Notes under the pieces: generated by a model
Database searches by the model: none
The model's input: the letters and a program-made list of their open reading frames with translations, nothing else
What the model was told of the DNA's origin: nothing
Part shown: one piece after another, positions 1-10,521 of the stretch
Layout of the letters: every line of letters begins with the position of its first letter
How positions within the stretch are numbered: position 1 is the first letter of the stretch
Program-made: the position numbers and the translations under genes
Origin: Thalassia testudinum
Taxonomy: Eukaryota > Streptophyta > Magnoliopsida > Alismatales > Hydrocharitaceae
Assembly (NCBI GenBank): GCA_037157565.1
Contig: JAZHRO010000003.1
Span: 71,178,501-71,242,500, forward strand
Reading direction: 5' to 3'
Length of the DNA stretch: 64,000 nucleotides

Positions 1-516
1 GCTGCAGCACCGGCTGCAGTAGCTAGAGCTCGTCCGGCTAACTCCGGCCGCCGTGCGACACGCCACCACCACCGTTTCGAAGCCCTCAATCCAAGGAACT
101 TCCTCTGAGCTTCCCGTGTCTGGCTGTCCACTCGTCGTCGTGCACGCCAAAGGGGAAAAAATCCCCTATTTTGCTACAGTAACCGGGCCATTAAAAATTA
201 CATTTTCTGCCATTGTCAATTTTTATTAATATTTTATTGATTCTGCGATGCGACAAATATCCTCTAGTTACTCATAATTGCTATTTCAGCATTGGTTCTT
301 TTTTCAACCTTAATCTAAAGGCAAATCTGGCTTGATTCTTGTCCAAAATAATTACGAACAAACATTTTTAACTAGTGCGAATCTAAATACATCATTGTCT
401 CCCGGTGGATACGACCCGCTCCTCTGCGAGTGGTTATTTCTTTCTAAATATTGATAAGTCGATTTTTCCACCACATAAAACTGCAAACGAGTTTAAAGCG
501 AACAATCGACTAGTCA
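1..516 (+). mobile_element. E1: right part of 5' LTR
   Basis: This is the end of an LTR whose start lies before the window. It ends in CGACTAGTCA, two bases before a tRNA-Asp primer-binding site, which fixes the border at 516. The stretch around 400-430 (CTCCCGGTGGATACGACCCG) resembles the usual end region of Athila-type LTRs. It is not similar by eye to any other LTR in the window, so its 3' partner is absent or deleted. Confidence 0.7.
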
Positions 517-518
517 AA

Positions 519-536
519 TGGCGCCATTGCCGGGGT
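519..536 (+). other. E1 primer-binding site (tRNA-Asp)
   Basis: TGGCGCCATTGCCGGGGT matches the complement of the plant tRNA-Asp 3' end at 16 of 18 positions. This is where minus-strand DNA synthesis would start. It lies two bases after the LTR end. Confidence 0.85.
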
Positions 537-1744
537 GGCAACAGACGCAATAATTTCGCCTGATTTTATTTTGATTATTTGTCAATTGCACAGAGATTTG
601 ACCATTAATTATTTTATCTTCTGTGCGAGAAATTTGTGCAAGAACCAGCCAGTGTCAGAGGCAACCCTTGACATCGCCGGAGGATAATTGGATGAGAAAC
701 TTTGAAAGGAGGAGAAGGACGAGGACGCAACGGACATCATTGTATATTTAGTCGCTAGTCTGATAGAATTAAGACTTTAGATTTAATTTTTCATTGCATT
801 TGGTTTGAAACCCTTATTATGGGGTATATTTTGAGGGGTTTGTTCCCCGATTTTGTTTAGGGCCCGTGTTGGGTCATTTTTGGGAGCCTGTTCCCTTTTC
901 TTTAGATTTAAGGTTTTTTTTTATTACTTTTATTTACTTGCGCATAAATAGTTTAAAAATTAAATAAAAAATAAAAAAAATGAGCTGCTTGGTAGAAGCT
1001 ACCTGCCCTAGGACGAACCATTTAAGTCTGTATGAGCAGCCTCTAGTTTATTTCTCTGCATTGCATGCATTCTTGCATCATTGATTGCTGGAAACAAGGT
1101 ACGCATTCTCTTACTTTGCATCTTATTCTTGATCACGCATTGCATTTGGGATTTAATTCAAAGACCACGAAGTTTGTCTTGAAGCTATTTAACAAGTGGT
1201 CACATATATTCGAAAAAAAAGGGAAAACTAAAGGAGGGACATCTAAAAGTCAAGGACTTGATTGTAAAATGTGGTGTGTGATTCAAAATTCAAAATCCTT
1301 TTGCGGTGAATGCACACTTATATCTATTGCACCACAGCACTCATTTAGACACTCCTATGTCTTGAAACGACTAGGACAAGAGCCCTCCTACTGTAGGATT
1401 CTGAAGTGTTCAGAACTTAACAGCAAAGGTTTTGTAAATCCAAAGAGGGGGATACCCTATCACGGATTTTTGGGGGTAGTTGAGAAGCATCGCGAAAGCA
1501 TAGCTTCAAAGGAAGGCTTAGGCCTACTTGCATCCCTCGATCTTCCATCTTTGGATTTACTTGACCATTTGAGATTTAGGGAAGAATACCTAAGCTCCAA
1601 CTAGGTCTTTTTAGGCATTTCGAAGGTTGACAATAGGTGTGTAATTGATTGGGCAACTTATTTTGTCACCTACAATTTGAACTAAAGTCAAAAGCCTAAA
1701 TCTGTAAAGACCAAACAAGTCCTTTTGAATTGTGTTTGTAGTGC
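537..1744 (+). other. E1 untranslated leader
   Basis: About 1.2 kb between PBS and gag with no recognisable retrotransposon domain. It holds AT-rich stretches and one 179-codon open frame listed separately. Its last bases (TTGTGTTTGTAG at about 1731-1742) resemble a plant splice acceptor just before the gag ATG at 1745, as in other elements here. No donor was identified. Confidence 0.5.
1065..1604 (+). CDS. Uncharacterised leader ORF, 179 codons
   Basis: An ATG-started open frame in the E1 leader, ending 140 bp before gag. The protein is basic and Ser/Leu-rich, with no motif I recognise, no zinc knuckle and no membrane segment. No counterpart was seen in the other leaders here. It could be a chance open frame, an upstream ORF or part of an unrecognised gag extension; chance is most likely. 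Confidence 0.15.
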   Translation: MHSCIIDCWKQGTHSLTLHLILDHALHLGFNSKTTKFVLKLFNKWSHIFEKKGKTKGGTSKSQGLDCKMWCVIQNSKSFCGECTLISIAPQHSFRHSYVLKRLGQEPSYCRILKCSELNSKGFVNPKRGIPYHGFLGVVEKHRESIASKEGLGLLASLDLPSLDLLDHLRFREEYLSSN

Positions 1745-3216
1745 ATGCTTGGTAGGCATTCTCTTAGGAGACAACTTGTATTTGATCCTGAACCTGAAAG
1801 AATCCTAAGAAGAGACCTTCCAAGGGTAGAAATGGCCGGTCAAAGGATCCTTGAGGAATATTTCATCCCAACCAATCAAGCTGGCCCAGCACTACGTAGA
1901 CCTGGAGGGGACAATCCATATGAGATCAAAAGTAGTACCATATCCTTGCTACCCTCCTTTTATGGTACTACTAGGGAAGACCCTTACAAGCATATTGAGC
2001 AATTCACCAAGGTCTGTTCCACGATGAAGCTGCAGGGCGTTACTGATGACGCTCAAATGCCGACCCCCTTTCCCTTCTCCCTAAAGGACAAAGCCAAGTA
2101 TTGGTATCACACCGTTGATAATATAAATACTTGGGATGCCCTGAAGAAGGAGTTTTTGAAGAAGTACTTCCCCATGAGCAAAACAAATCACTTTAGGAGG
2201 GAAATTATGAGTTTTGTTCAAAAGGATGGGGAAGCATTCCATGATGCGTGGGAGCGCTTTAACGATTTGCTGAGACATTGCCCACATCATCAGGTGCCTA
2301 AATGGTAACTGGTTGAAAGGTTCTACACTGGACTTAATGATTCGCATAGGCAAAATGTGGATGGTGCCTGTACAGGAACCTTTCTATCTAAGATTGAGGA
2401 TTAAGCTTGGAACTTATTTGATACTTTGAGTGAGAATTCTATTCACTTGAATTCTGCCTACATTGATAGAAAGGCCACTCTCATGCAAAGAAAGTTGGAG
2501 GCGAATGAAGCAAGGGACACCCAGAATTTAGCCTATCAGATTCAATTATTGAATCAAAACATGGAAAGGCTTATGTCGAACCCAAGTTCATTTGTACCAA
2601 ACACCTCCACATCCCAAGCTTCCGAATGCTTAATTTGTCAAGGTAATACACACGCCACTGTGGATTGCCACTTGGCCTCCTAATTCCCTGAGCTTGTACA
2701 AGCGGATTTGAATGTCGCTCAAGGGTTCCGTCCAAGACCTCGTAATGATCCTTTCTCCAACACTTATATTGAGGGATGAAGGAACCACCCAAACTTTTCA
2801 TGGAGACAAGGAAATGTCTCAAATTCAAGGAATTACAAACCACAATCCTTTCAAAATCATCAAATGAACCAACCTCAGACCTTTGCCCAACCTAAAACCT
2901 CTAAGATGGATGAATTGAAGGGGATGTTGAAAACTATGCAAGAAAGTCAAAGTGCCATCATCCAACCTCATGACAAGGCTATACATGAGATGAAATCACA
3001 AATTGGACACCTTGTTGAGGCTGTTAGACAGAGGGAGACTGGGATGCTCCCCAATGCTGCTGAGGAAAATCCTAAAGGAAAAGGGATTGTCTTTAGGGAG
3101 CATGCTCAGGCGATGACTATTCTGAGAGGTGGGAAAGAAATTTCCAAACCCGACGCTCCTATAGTCTCACCCCCTAAAAAACCATCCATCCCCACTTCAC
3201 CCCCACCGGAGAAGAC
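1745..3216 (+). pseudogene. gag: E1 gag (decayed)
   Basis: Gag capsid-type protein that would form the retrotransposon particle. Frame 2 runs from ATG 1745. The capsid region (about residues 70-190) has the typical YGTTREDPYKHIEQF, LKDKAKYWY, WDALKKEFLKKYFP and EAFHDAWERFNDLLRHCPHH motifs of plant Ty3/gypsy Gag. In-frame stops fall near 2306, 2402, 2682 and 2777, so it cannot be translated whole. A CLICQGNTHATVDC stretch near 2625-2670 is a zinc-knuckle-like CX2CX4HX4C. Downstream lies a coiled-coil-like stretch (LKTMQESQ..., about 2910-3040). The frame then shifts to frame 1 near 3200 to reach protease. Confidence 0.85.
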
Positions 3217-5734
3217 TTGCCCAAATCTTCTCCACTTGAAATCACCTCATCGGAAGAAGTTGCCCCCATTTCACCCCTTACTCGACATGACAACCCTTCC
3301 ACCCAAAAATCGAGAGTTCCTTTTCCAGAGCGCTTATCCACCTCTGGGCAGAGTTCTGTTGGCTCATCTGGAGCCAAAGATAAGATGGATGAAATTATGG
3401 AAACTTTCAAGCAAGTGTAGATTAACCTACCTTTGCTTGAAGCTATCTGGCAGATTCCGTCTTATGCCCACTTCTTAAAGGACCTATGCACGAAAAAGCA
3501 GCAATCTAGAAAATAGGTCCAATCAAAAGTTGTCCTGCCTAATTCTATTAGCTCAATTGTTCAACATGGCACACCCCCGAAACTTAAGGACCCAGGAGCC
3601 CCATACATCTCTGTAGTTATTGGTGAGTTACAAGTTGATGAGGCTGCACTTGATCTGGGTGCGGGGGTGAACATCCTTCCGAGCTACGTGTATGAACAAC
3701 TTGGGGGAGGCAATCTGAAGCCTAGCCCTGTAATCCTTCAAGTTGCTGATCGATCACTTAAGACACCACAGGGAATTTTGGAAGATGTCCTCATAAGAGT
3801 GGAGGATTTCTTCTTTCCCGTTGACTTCTTAGTTTTGGAAACTGACCCTACCAACAAGCCAACCAAACCCTTCATCATTTTCGGCCACCCCTTCCTTGCA
3901 ACTTCTCATGCTTCAATTAATTGCAATACTGGGGCATTGAAAATGGGATTTGGGAACAGGAAAATCCAGCCTAATGTGTTTGATGCTTACAAACAAGCCA
4001 GACTTGAGGATTGTTCTCAAGTTGAGGTAACAGATGACCTGATTGAAGAGGCAACTCCTGCAATGTTATGTGATGACCCCCTTCAGCATGTCATGCTAAA
4101 TGAGCATTCCCATCTATTGGAGGAATGTGAAGGGGATATACTAGAACTAGAGGAATTGGTAGGAGTTTCTGCTGAGTCTCTTCCCCCATCATTTCTGCCG
4201 AAGGTAGATTTGCTACTTGAGATGGGGACATCTATTATGAAACCCTCAACCATACAAGCTCCCGACCTTGAGTTGAAACCCCTCCCTGACACTCTCAAGT
4301 ATGTTTTCCTAGGTGCCAATGATAGGCTCCCCGTTATCATTTCTGCTGTGCTATCTGAGGCACAGGAGGGAGCCTTGATTGAATGCCTGTCTAGGCACAA
4401 GGAAGCTATTGCTTGGGGCATTGCTAACATTAAGGGTATGGGCTCTACACTCTGCATGCGCCACATTTATACTGATGATTCGATCAAGCCTTTTAGGGAC
4501 ATGTAGCGATGTCTGAACCTAAATATGAGGGAGGTTGTAAAAAAGGAAATCCTGAAGTGGTTGGATGCCGGGATCATATATCCCATTGCCGACAGTAAAT
4601 GGGTCAGTCCCATTCATGTGGTGCCAAAGAAAGAAGGCTTTACTGTGGAACTCAATGACGAAGGTGAACAAGTTGTCATTAGACCCTCAACTGGATGGAG
4701 GGTCTGTATTGATTACCACAAGCTAAACACCGCTACCCAGAAGGATCACTTTCCTTTGCCTTTTATTGATTAAATTCTCGAAAAATTGGTAGGGAATAAG
4801 TACTATTGCTTTCTCGATGGATATTCTGGGTACAATCAGGTGGCAGTCTTTCCTGATGACCAAGAAAAGACGATATTCACGAGTCCTTACGGTACTTTTG
4901 CATTCAAGCGTATGCCATTTGGATTATGTAATGCCCCTGCAACTTTCCAGTGGTGTATGATGTCTATCTTTTCGGACACGATTGACGAGTGTGTTGAAGT
5001 ATTTATGGATGACTTCTCTATTTATGGCTCATCTTTCGACCAGTGTCTCCTGCACCTGGAGAATGTGTTGAAACAATGTAAGGAGACTTGTTTAGTCCTC
5101 AACTGGGAGAAAAGTCACTTCATGGTACAGAAAGGAATTGTACTTGGGCATGTTGTATCCGAGCAAGGTTTGGAAGTAGATAAAGCCAAGATTGATTCTA
5201 TTTCCAAACTTCCATTGCCTACGAATGTCAACCAGATTAGATCCTTTCTGGGCCATGTTGGCTTTTATAGGCGCTTTATTAAAAATTTTAGTAAGATTTG
5301 TAGGCCACTTTGTGACTTGTTGGCAAAGGAATCTTCCTTCAGTTTTGATTCAAAGTGTGCCGAGGACTTTCAAACTCTAAAGGAGGCCTTGATCTCTGCA
5401 CCTATTCTCCAAGCTCCTGATTGGACACTCCCATTTGAGCTTATGTGTGATGCTTCGGATTATGCAGTGGGAGCTGTCCTTGGACAAAGGGTTGAGGGAA
5501 GACCTCATGTGCTACATTATGCAAGCAAGACTTTAACCGAACCTCAGCAAAACTACACCGTCACTGAAAAAGAATTACTTGCTGGAGTTTTTGCTCTGGA
5601 GAAGTTTAGGTATTATCTACTTGGGTCTAAGGTGGTTATGTTTACTAATCATGCTGCAGTGAAACATCTCAATGCTAAGAAAGATTCTAAGACACGTCTG
5701 ATTAGGTGGATCCTACTCCTTCAAGAATTTGACT
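3217..5734 (+). pseudogene. pol: E1 pol: protease, RT, RNase H (truncated)
   Basis: Frame 1 polyprotein. Protease: LDLGAG with catalytic Asp at 3652-3654 and FGHPFLAT downstream. [42 protein letters not shown], and the catalytic pair in VFMDDF at 5008-5013. RNase H begins at [13 protein letters not shown] (about 5448) and runs through [17 protein letters not shown]. In-frame stops occur near 3418, 3514, 4504 and 4771. Similarity ends sharply at LLQEFDL near 5734; the rest of RNase H and all of integrase are missing, and unrelated sequence follows. The motif set is Athila-like. Confidence 0.9.
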
Positions 5735-6290
5735 TGTTCAGGTGCCATAGGTGGGATTATCTCGAAATGTCGATTGCCAGGCTTGAATTTAGCTGTTGAA
5801 CACCATGGGCAGCACTATCGCGTAGAGTCGAAAGCCAGGAGTTCTGGGGTCACCATGGGAGGTGATATCTTGAAGTATCCATTGCCAGGGACCCTTTGAG
5901 GATTAATGGTGGTGACAAGGAATCCGATACAGACCATGTTTAGGGCCAATTTGAGGCTAGCTCTAGGGAAATATTAAAAGAAAAGAGAGAAAACTCTCCA
6001 AATGAAAAATCCTTCTCTGTTTCTCTTATCGAAATGCATTAGCAAACTGAACTTGAACTTGATATGTTTACGCCTGGGAGCTTTAACCACTGGGGTCAAC
6101 AAACCTCTGGGTATTTTTTGCGGGCCTTAAAAACCTTCACAGCAAACCCAAGCTAAAGCAAGTCAGGTTTGGATCTTGGCAGATACTTGAGTACCTCTAG
6201 GCCTATTGTTGTCATTTTGATCTAATTTCTAGAGAGTGGCACAAATCATGAATCTGGACATGGTCTAGAGATTTAGTTCTTTCTATAGGA
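5735..6290 (+). other. E2 3' non-coding remnant
   Basis: No coding domain. The right part (TTGGCAGATACTTGAGTACC near 6177, TTTTGCTA at 6291) resembles the 3' untranslated regions of E3 and E7 just before their polypurine tracts, so it is the tail of an internal domain belonging to the LTR that starts at 6328. The join to E1 RNase H at 5734 is abrupt. What 5735-6060 was originally I cannot tell. Confidence 0.5.
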
Positions 6291-6327
6291 TTTTGCTACG
6301 GACTAGCAAAAGTTAAGCATGGGGTTA
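6291..6327 (+). other. E2 polypurine tract with upstream stem-loop
   Basis: A near-perfect stem (TTTTGCTA / TAGCAAAA, middle CGGAC) is followed by AGTTAAGCATGGGGTTA and then the LTR start TG at 6328. The G-rich purine run is the expected primer site for plus-strand synthesis. The same layout recurs at the other 3' LTR borders here. Confidence 0.75.
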
Positions 6328-6500
6328 TGTTGGTAAAACCATCATTTTCCATAGCTAACTTAAATTTGTTGAAATCAAGTGATAAATGCTTCTGGGTGAT
6401 CATTGGAGAGTTGCAATTCCACTCAAATCCATTCTGAGGAGTGAATAGTAAAAAAGGGCTACTTTGCAATTTTAACATCTCACCAATAATGTAGAGTAAC
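6328..6500 (+). mobile_element. E2 LTR, fragment 1 of 3
   Basis: Starts TGTTGGTAAAACCATCA after the polypurine tract and is interrupted at 6500 by E3. It aligns with the start of the E8 LTR (51580 onward: shared GATAAATGCT, the GAG-GTTG-AA-TCCACT block, TTTG-AATTTTAA). Joining it to 42012 gives a continuous match to E8 through the GGGGTTTGTTAGG block. The last five bases GTAAC (6496-6500) recur as ATAAC at 42007-42011, an almost perfect target duplication for E3. Confidence 0.75.
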
Positions 6501-7021
6501 TGATGTAAACACGTTTACACTACTTAAGATGTCTATCTATGCATGTTCATAAGCATAGGATTGCATAACATGCATCATCTTGCATTTAGAGTAGTTTGAA
6601 TAAAATGGAGGTTTATTATCTCCTTTTATGTTCTTGGATAGGACAAACTTTTTATCAGGGCCTCGAATCGATGATCCAACCATACAGATGTGATCAGGGC
6701 AACGAATGGAGTTCAACGGCTCCAAGATCACCCTAATCAGGCATCTGTAGCATCAAATAGAGATCGGGGAACCCTAGAAAATCAAGGGCCAAGATGGTGT
6801 GAATCCGCACTTCAAACGACAAATCAGACCGCATGGATGGATTCGAATCAACGATCACAACCTAACTCCGTGAAAATCGACTCAATACGACAGCCGTGGC
6901 ACCATCTACATCGTCCAAAAGATGGACGGCCAAGATGGCGCCACGTGGTGCCATCTCAGCCGTCCAACAGGCCCTCAAGATCGCCGCTACCTCTCCAAAG
7001 AAGATCCAATGCACGATCTAG

Positions 7022-7045
7022 GCCGTTGGATCTTGATCCAACGGC
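7022..7045 (+). promoter_or_regulatory. GATC palindrome in E3 U3
   Basis: Perfect 11-bp arms GCCGTTGGATC and GATCCAACGGC separated by TT. Related versions lie in the E4 LTRs (about 8770-8792 and 14790-14812) and in the E9 LTR (about 59088-59110, arms CCGTTGGATC / GATCCAATGG). Its position upstream of the TATA box and its recurrence suggest a protein-binding site. The factor is unknown. Confidence 0.5.
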
Positions 7046-7406
7046 TGTGGATGCGTGTGGTTGATTTCATCCACTCGACTATTTGGACGGTGTAGTGCAG
7101 CGGGTGAGCACCTTATCGCGAGGCGTTGGCACAAGTTCGATTCGCAGCGAGTGGGGTAGCAGCGCGGGCAAGCGTCAGATCGCGATCGAACGGCTGTGCA
7201 TGCCTGATAGCGCCCAAGTGCTATTGCACGCATGGTGGACATGCGACATCATACGTGGGCGGGCGAGCATTGAGGAGATGGGCGTAGCGTGATCTAAGCC
7301 GTCCGATCTCACAATCGAACGACTGAGATTGGTTGGATGTGCGCATGCGTTGAACGCGTGGGCAAGCGAGTGGGCACACATGTGCCACCCACTATGCCCA
7401 CGTTCA

Positions 7407-7442
7407 GACCTTTAGCGATGGTTTTATCCATCACTAAAGGTC
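7407..7442 (+). promoter_or_regulatory. Upstream promoter palindrome in E3 LTR
   Basis: Arms GACCTTTAGCGATGG and CCATCACTAAAGGTC (14 of 15 paired) around a 6-bp loop, ending 54 bp before the TATA box. Matching dyads occur in both E4 LTRs, in E9 (58669-58706) and, decayed, in the E3 3' LTR (about 30354-30387). In the E4 3' LTR both arms changed together (GACGGA / TCCGTC). Confidence 0.6.
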
Positions 7443-7496
7443 TTGAATTAATGTTTTAAGAGTTGTAATGACCAAATTGCCCCCACTCCTTGCAAC

Positions 7497-7504
7497 TATA
7501 AAAG
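7497..7504 (+). promoter_or_regulatory. TATA box of E3 5' LTR
   Basis: TATAAAAG followed by GAGACCCCC. The same context occurs in the E4 and E9 LTRs. Transcription would be expected to start about 30 bp downstream, close to where E4 inserted (after 7542). Confidence 0.7.
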
Positions 7505-7542
7505 GAGACCCCCTCCACAAGAAATTCTCATCCCTTCCTTCT

Positions 7543-9327
7543 TGTTGAACATTTTCGAATCGCTACGCTAACGTGTTCGATTTTGGAAAACCTGTCGTTG
7601 TAGTTCAAAAGCAAAGAATTCGTGTTCAACAAATAAAATTTATACCAAAATTAAAATTTCGGGTCGAATATAGGGAGGTGGACGTTTGATTTAAAAACTA
7701 CGCGTTCCCTTTTATTTGTCACAGAATAATTCAATTTAAAACTATCTAATTATTTGCAATAAATAGAAGAGAGAGAGAGTGTCAGAGAGAGAGAATATTA
7801 CACAGAGAAATCAAAATGAGATGTAGAATAAACAAGGAACTTTTCATTGAGGAGATTGTTCATTACAACTAGAAAGCATAAAACAATTACTCTAAAAAGC
7901 GATAATTTTACTCAAGAAAGCATTAAAAGAATGGAGGGAGAAATGTCCTCCTCGACGGTCGCTTGGAGGACGAGTAGATTAATCTAGAAAGCAGTAAATC
8001 TATAATAGAAAGCAGTAAAAAGAATAGGGAGAGAGAAATCCTCCTCGACGGTTGCTTGGAGGACGAGCCGAACGGGATGATGCTTGGATGAAGGAGAACG
8101 AAGCAGGATGAAGGAGGACAAAGCAGAAGAACAGGAACGAAGCAGCACGCCGTCGGCTTTGCGGGATCCACTTCCGAAGGGGAACGAAAATTGGACTTTA
8201 TCGCGCGAGAAGCATCCCGAGTGTGGGACAAGCTTCTCTTGAGCTTTGGAGGGGTAGAGAGGAGAAGGAAGGGATGAAAATTTCGTATGGAGGGGGTCTC
8301 CCTTTATAGTTGCAATGAGTGGGGGCAAAATGGACATTACAACTTCAAAACAATAAATGAGGGGTCTTTAGTGACGGATAAATCCGTCACCAAAGCCCCA
8401 ACGTGGGCGTAGCTTCCGCACCCGCGCGCACCCGCTCAGCTTCTAGCACGTGCAATGGCTTCCCACGTTCGTCGATTCTCAGCCGTCCGATCGCGAGATT
8501 GGACAGCTTAAGACGCATCTCCGCCCGCTGCTGCGCCTGCCTGGCGCATGCAATCGCACGTGATGCTGTGCGTTCAATTTTGCGTGAACGCTATTGGGCA
8601 GGCGTGGCCGTCCGATCGAGATCCAACGCCCGCCCGCGCCCAATCGCTTGCGCCTGATTTGAGGCTCGCGAGACTCAATCCCGCGACCTATGCTTCGCCC
8701 GCCGCTTCATCTCCGCTGCGCTACGCCGTCGAGAAGGTTGCGAGGATGATTCTAAAGCACCTCGTCCACAGCCGTTGGATCGAGATCCAATGGCGGAGAG
8801 GGGGCGGGTGCACGGTCTTCATGGAATGTAGGCGGCCGTTTGGGTGGCCGAGATGGCACCACATGGCTCCATCTTGGCAGTCCATCTTCTGGAAGTTGTA
8901 GATGGTGCCACGGATGTCGGATTGACTTGATTTTTGTGTCGTTGAGCTACGATCATCGATCCGAATTCATCCGTGCGGTCAGATTTGTCATCTGTAGTGC
9001 TGATTTTCACCATCCTGGCCCTTGATCTTCTTGGGTTCCTCGGTCACTATCTGATGCTACGGATGTCTGATTAGGGTGATCTTGGAGTCGTTGAACTCCA
9101 ATCGTCGCCCTGATCACATCCATACGGTTGGATCTTTGATCCGAGGCCCCGATAAAATGTTTGTCCTGTCCAAGCACATAAAAGGAGACAATTAACCTCC
9201 ATTTTATTCAAACTACTCTAAATGCAAGATGATGCATGTTATGCAATATTTATATCATGAAATGCAATCCTATGCTTAAGAACATGCATAAATAGATATT
9301 CTAAGTAGTGTAAATGTGTTTACATCA
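7543..9327 (-). mobile_element. E4 3' LTR
   Basis: Reads TGATGTAAACACA...GTTCAACA on the minus strand. It contains the TATA box TATAAAGG (minus strand, about 8302-8309), the promoter dyad at 8361-8399 with arms centred on GTGACGGAT / ATCCGTCAC, GATC palindromes near 8768-8791 and an AG-rich repeat at about 7766-7796. Small ORFs across it (such as 7923-8337 and 8403-8901) lie in LTR sequence and are not treated as genes. Confidence 0.92.
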
Positions 9328-9363
9328 TACCCCTTGCCTATCTTTTGCTAGTCCCTAGCAAAA
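9328..9363 (-). other. E4 polypurine tract and stem-loop
   Basis: On the minus strand: perfect 9-bp stem TTTTGCTAG / CTAGCAAAA with loop GGA (9363-9343), then GATAGGCAAGGGGTA up to the LTR. This is the plus-strand priming site. The palindrome is retained intact in this younger copy. Confidence 0.8.
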
Positions 9364-10521
9364 ACTATATGCTATTTATAAAAGAATTAGGTTGGATTAT
9401 TTGGACTTGAGTTATTTTCAATCATTAAGAAATTGTCTACTTAGGAACTGAACTTTGAAAGACACAATAGTGCCCAGGTATCAGCCAAAATGCAGACCGC
9501 CTCAATCCCTCGCCTTATTAAAAGAAAAATTTCTATTTCTCTTTTTCTCTTTTCTAATTTTTTTGGATTTTCAAATTTTAGGGTTTAAGAGTGGCTTTCT
9601 ACGGCCATTCAACTCACCCAAGATTTGATGAGAACCCTAAGCTTTAAGCATCTTATTGTGATTGTGATAGACTCGTTGACAGGCAATTAAAACGGACTTC
9701 GGATTTCTACGCCTCTAGGTGACCTCAAAAAGACTTCTGCCTAAAGGTGCATCTTTACAACCGGTAGCTTCCTCCCTACTTTTATTTTTTACGGGGTCAA
9801 CACAATGGTGAATCCAGTGTATATCTCCCCGACTTATTCTACTTCTCTGCTTCTTCGTAAGTGTTTTTTAAATTTTTTTAGTGCATTTACTGAGCTATGT
9901 TCTGGACAACCGGTCGATGAGCTGTTACCACCGACAACTTGCCAGCCATACTCGTGTCGCAAAGTGTGGCTTATTTCTTTTTGTTCTTTTCTCCTTTTCT
10001 TCTTTATTTTTTTTGAAGTAGGTGGCTTCCCTGGTCTAAGATTTACCTAAAGGCAGGAGAAAGAGAAAGGTCCAGTGACTGGGCTCTGGACAACCTACCT
10101 ATGGGCTGTTACCCACGATAACTTGCCAGCCATATCACCCTTGAAGGTTCATTAGCTACCCAAATTCCGTTAGAATCGTCGGACAATGAGTCAGCGGAAA
10201 GAAAGTGTGTAGATGCTTAAGACTCAAAATTCCCTCAAATCAGAGGGTGGGTTGATAAGTCGTGTACTTATCACCCAAACCTATTTATTCCAATTATAAT
10301 AGAATTAGGATGGCGAGAACTCAAAGACAAATCCACATTTTAGTGGATACACAGGCTAATTAAGTCCAAAGACCTGAAGGGTCTTTGTGTTCAGATCTTA
10401 ATGTAGTATTTCCTAAGATTAAAAATTTCCTCAAACCGAATTTCTCTTTCCTAATTCTGAAATTTTCTTTTTATTTATTATAAAAGAAAATAAAACAAAT
10501 CTACGGAGCTGACGAATGAAT
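9364..10521 (-). other. E4 structured 3' untranslated region
   Basis: No credible coding sequence. On the minus strand from 10521 downward it holds: dyad ACTTATC / GATAAGT with a 5-base loop and a CCCTC / GAGGG dyad (about 10235-10283); the first copy of a roughly 55-bp repeat (10133-10080); a purine-rich tract, seen on the plus strand as T-rich 9970-10015; and the second repeat copy (9950-9895). The same order is found in E3, E7 and E9. Confidence 0.7.
9889..10135 (-). repeat. E4 paired hairpin repeat flanking purine tract
   Basis: Two direct copies of a roughly 55-bp unit beginning TATGGCTGGCAAGTT on the minus strand, at about 10133-10080 and 9950-9895. Each can fold: outer arms GGCTGGCAA and TTGTCCAGAGCC, inner arms such as TGGG-TAACAG-CCCA. 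The insert between the copies is purine-rich on the element's sense strand. Confidence 0.65.

Larger units (their letters stand above)
6501..7542 (+). mobile_element. E3 5' LTR, fragment 1 (U3 and promoter)
   Basis: Left part of the 5' LTR, cut by E4 about 38 bp after the TATA box. The first 17 bases hold a dyad, TGTAAAC-AC-GTTTACA. The U3 is rich in GATC-centred palindromes and CpG. ORFs called here (such as 6690-7064) are not supported, since they lie in LTR sequence and are not kept intact in the other copies. Confidence 0.85.

Noticed and set aside
4083..4466. 127-codon minus-strand ORF opposite the E1 protease-RT linker
   Set aside because: Antisense shadow of a recognisable pol reading frame.
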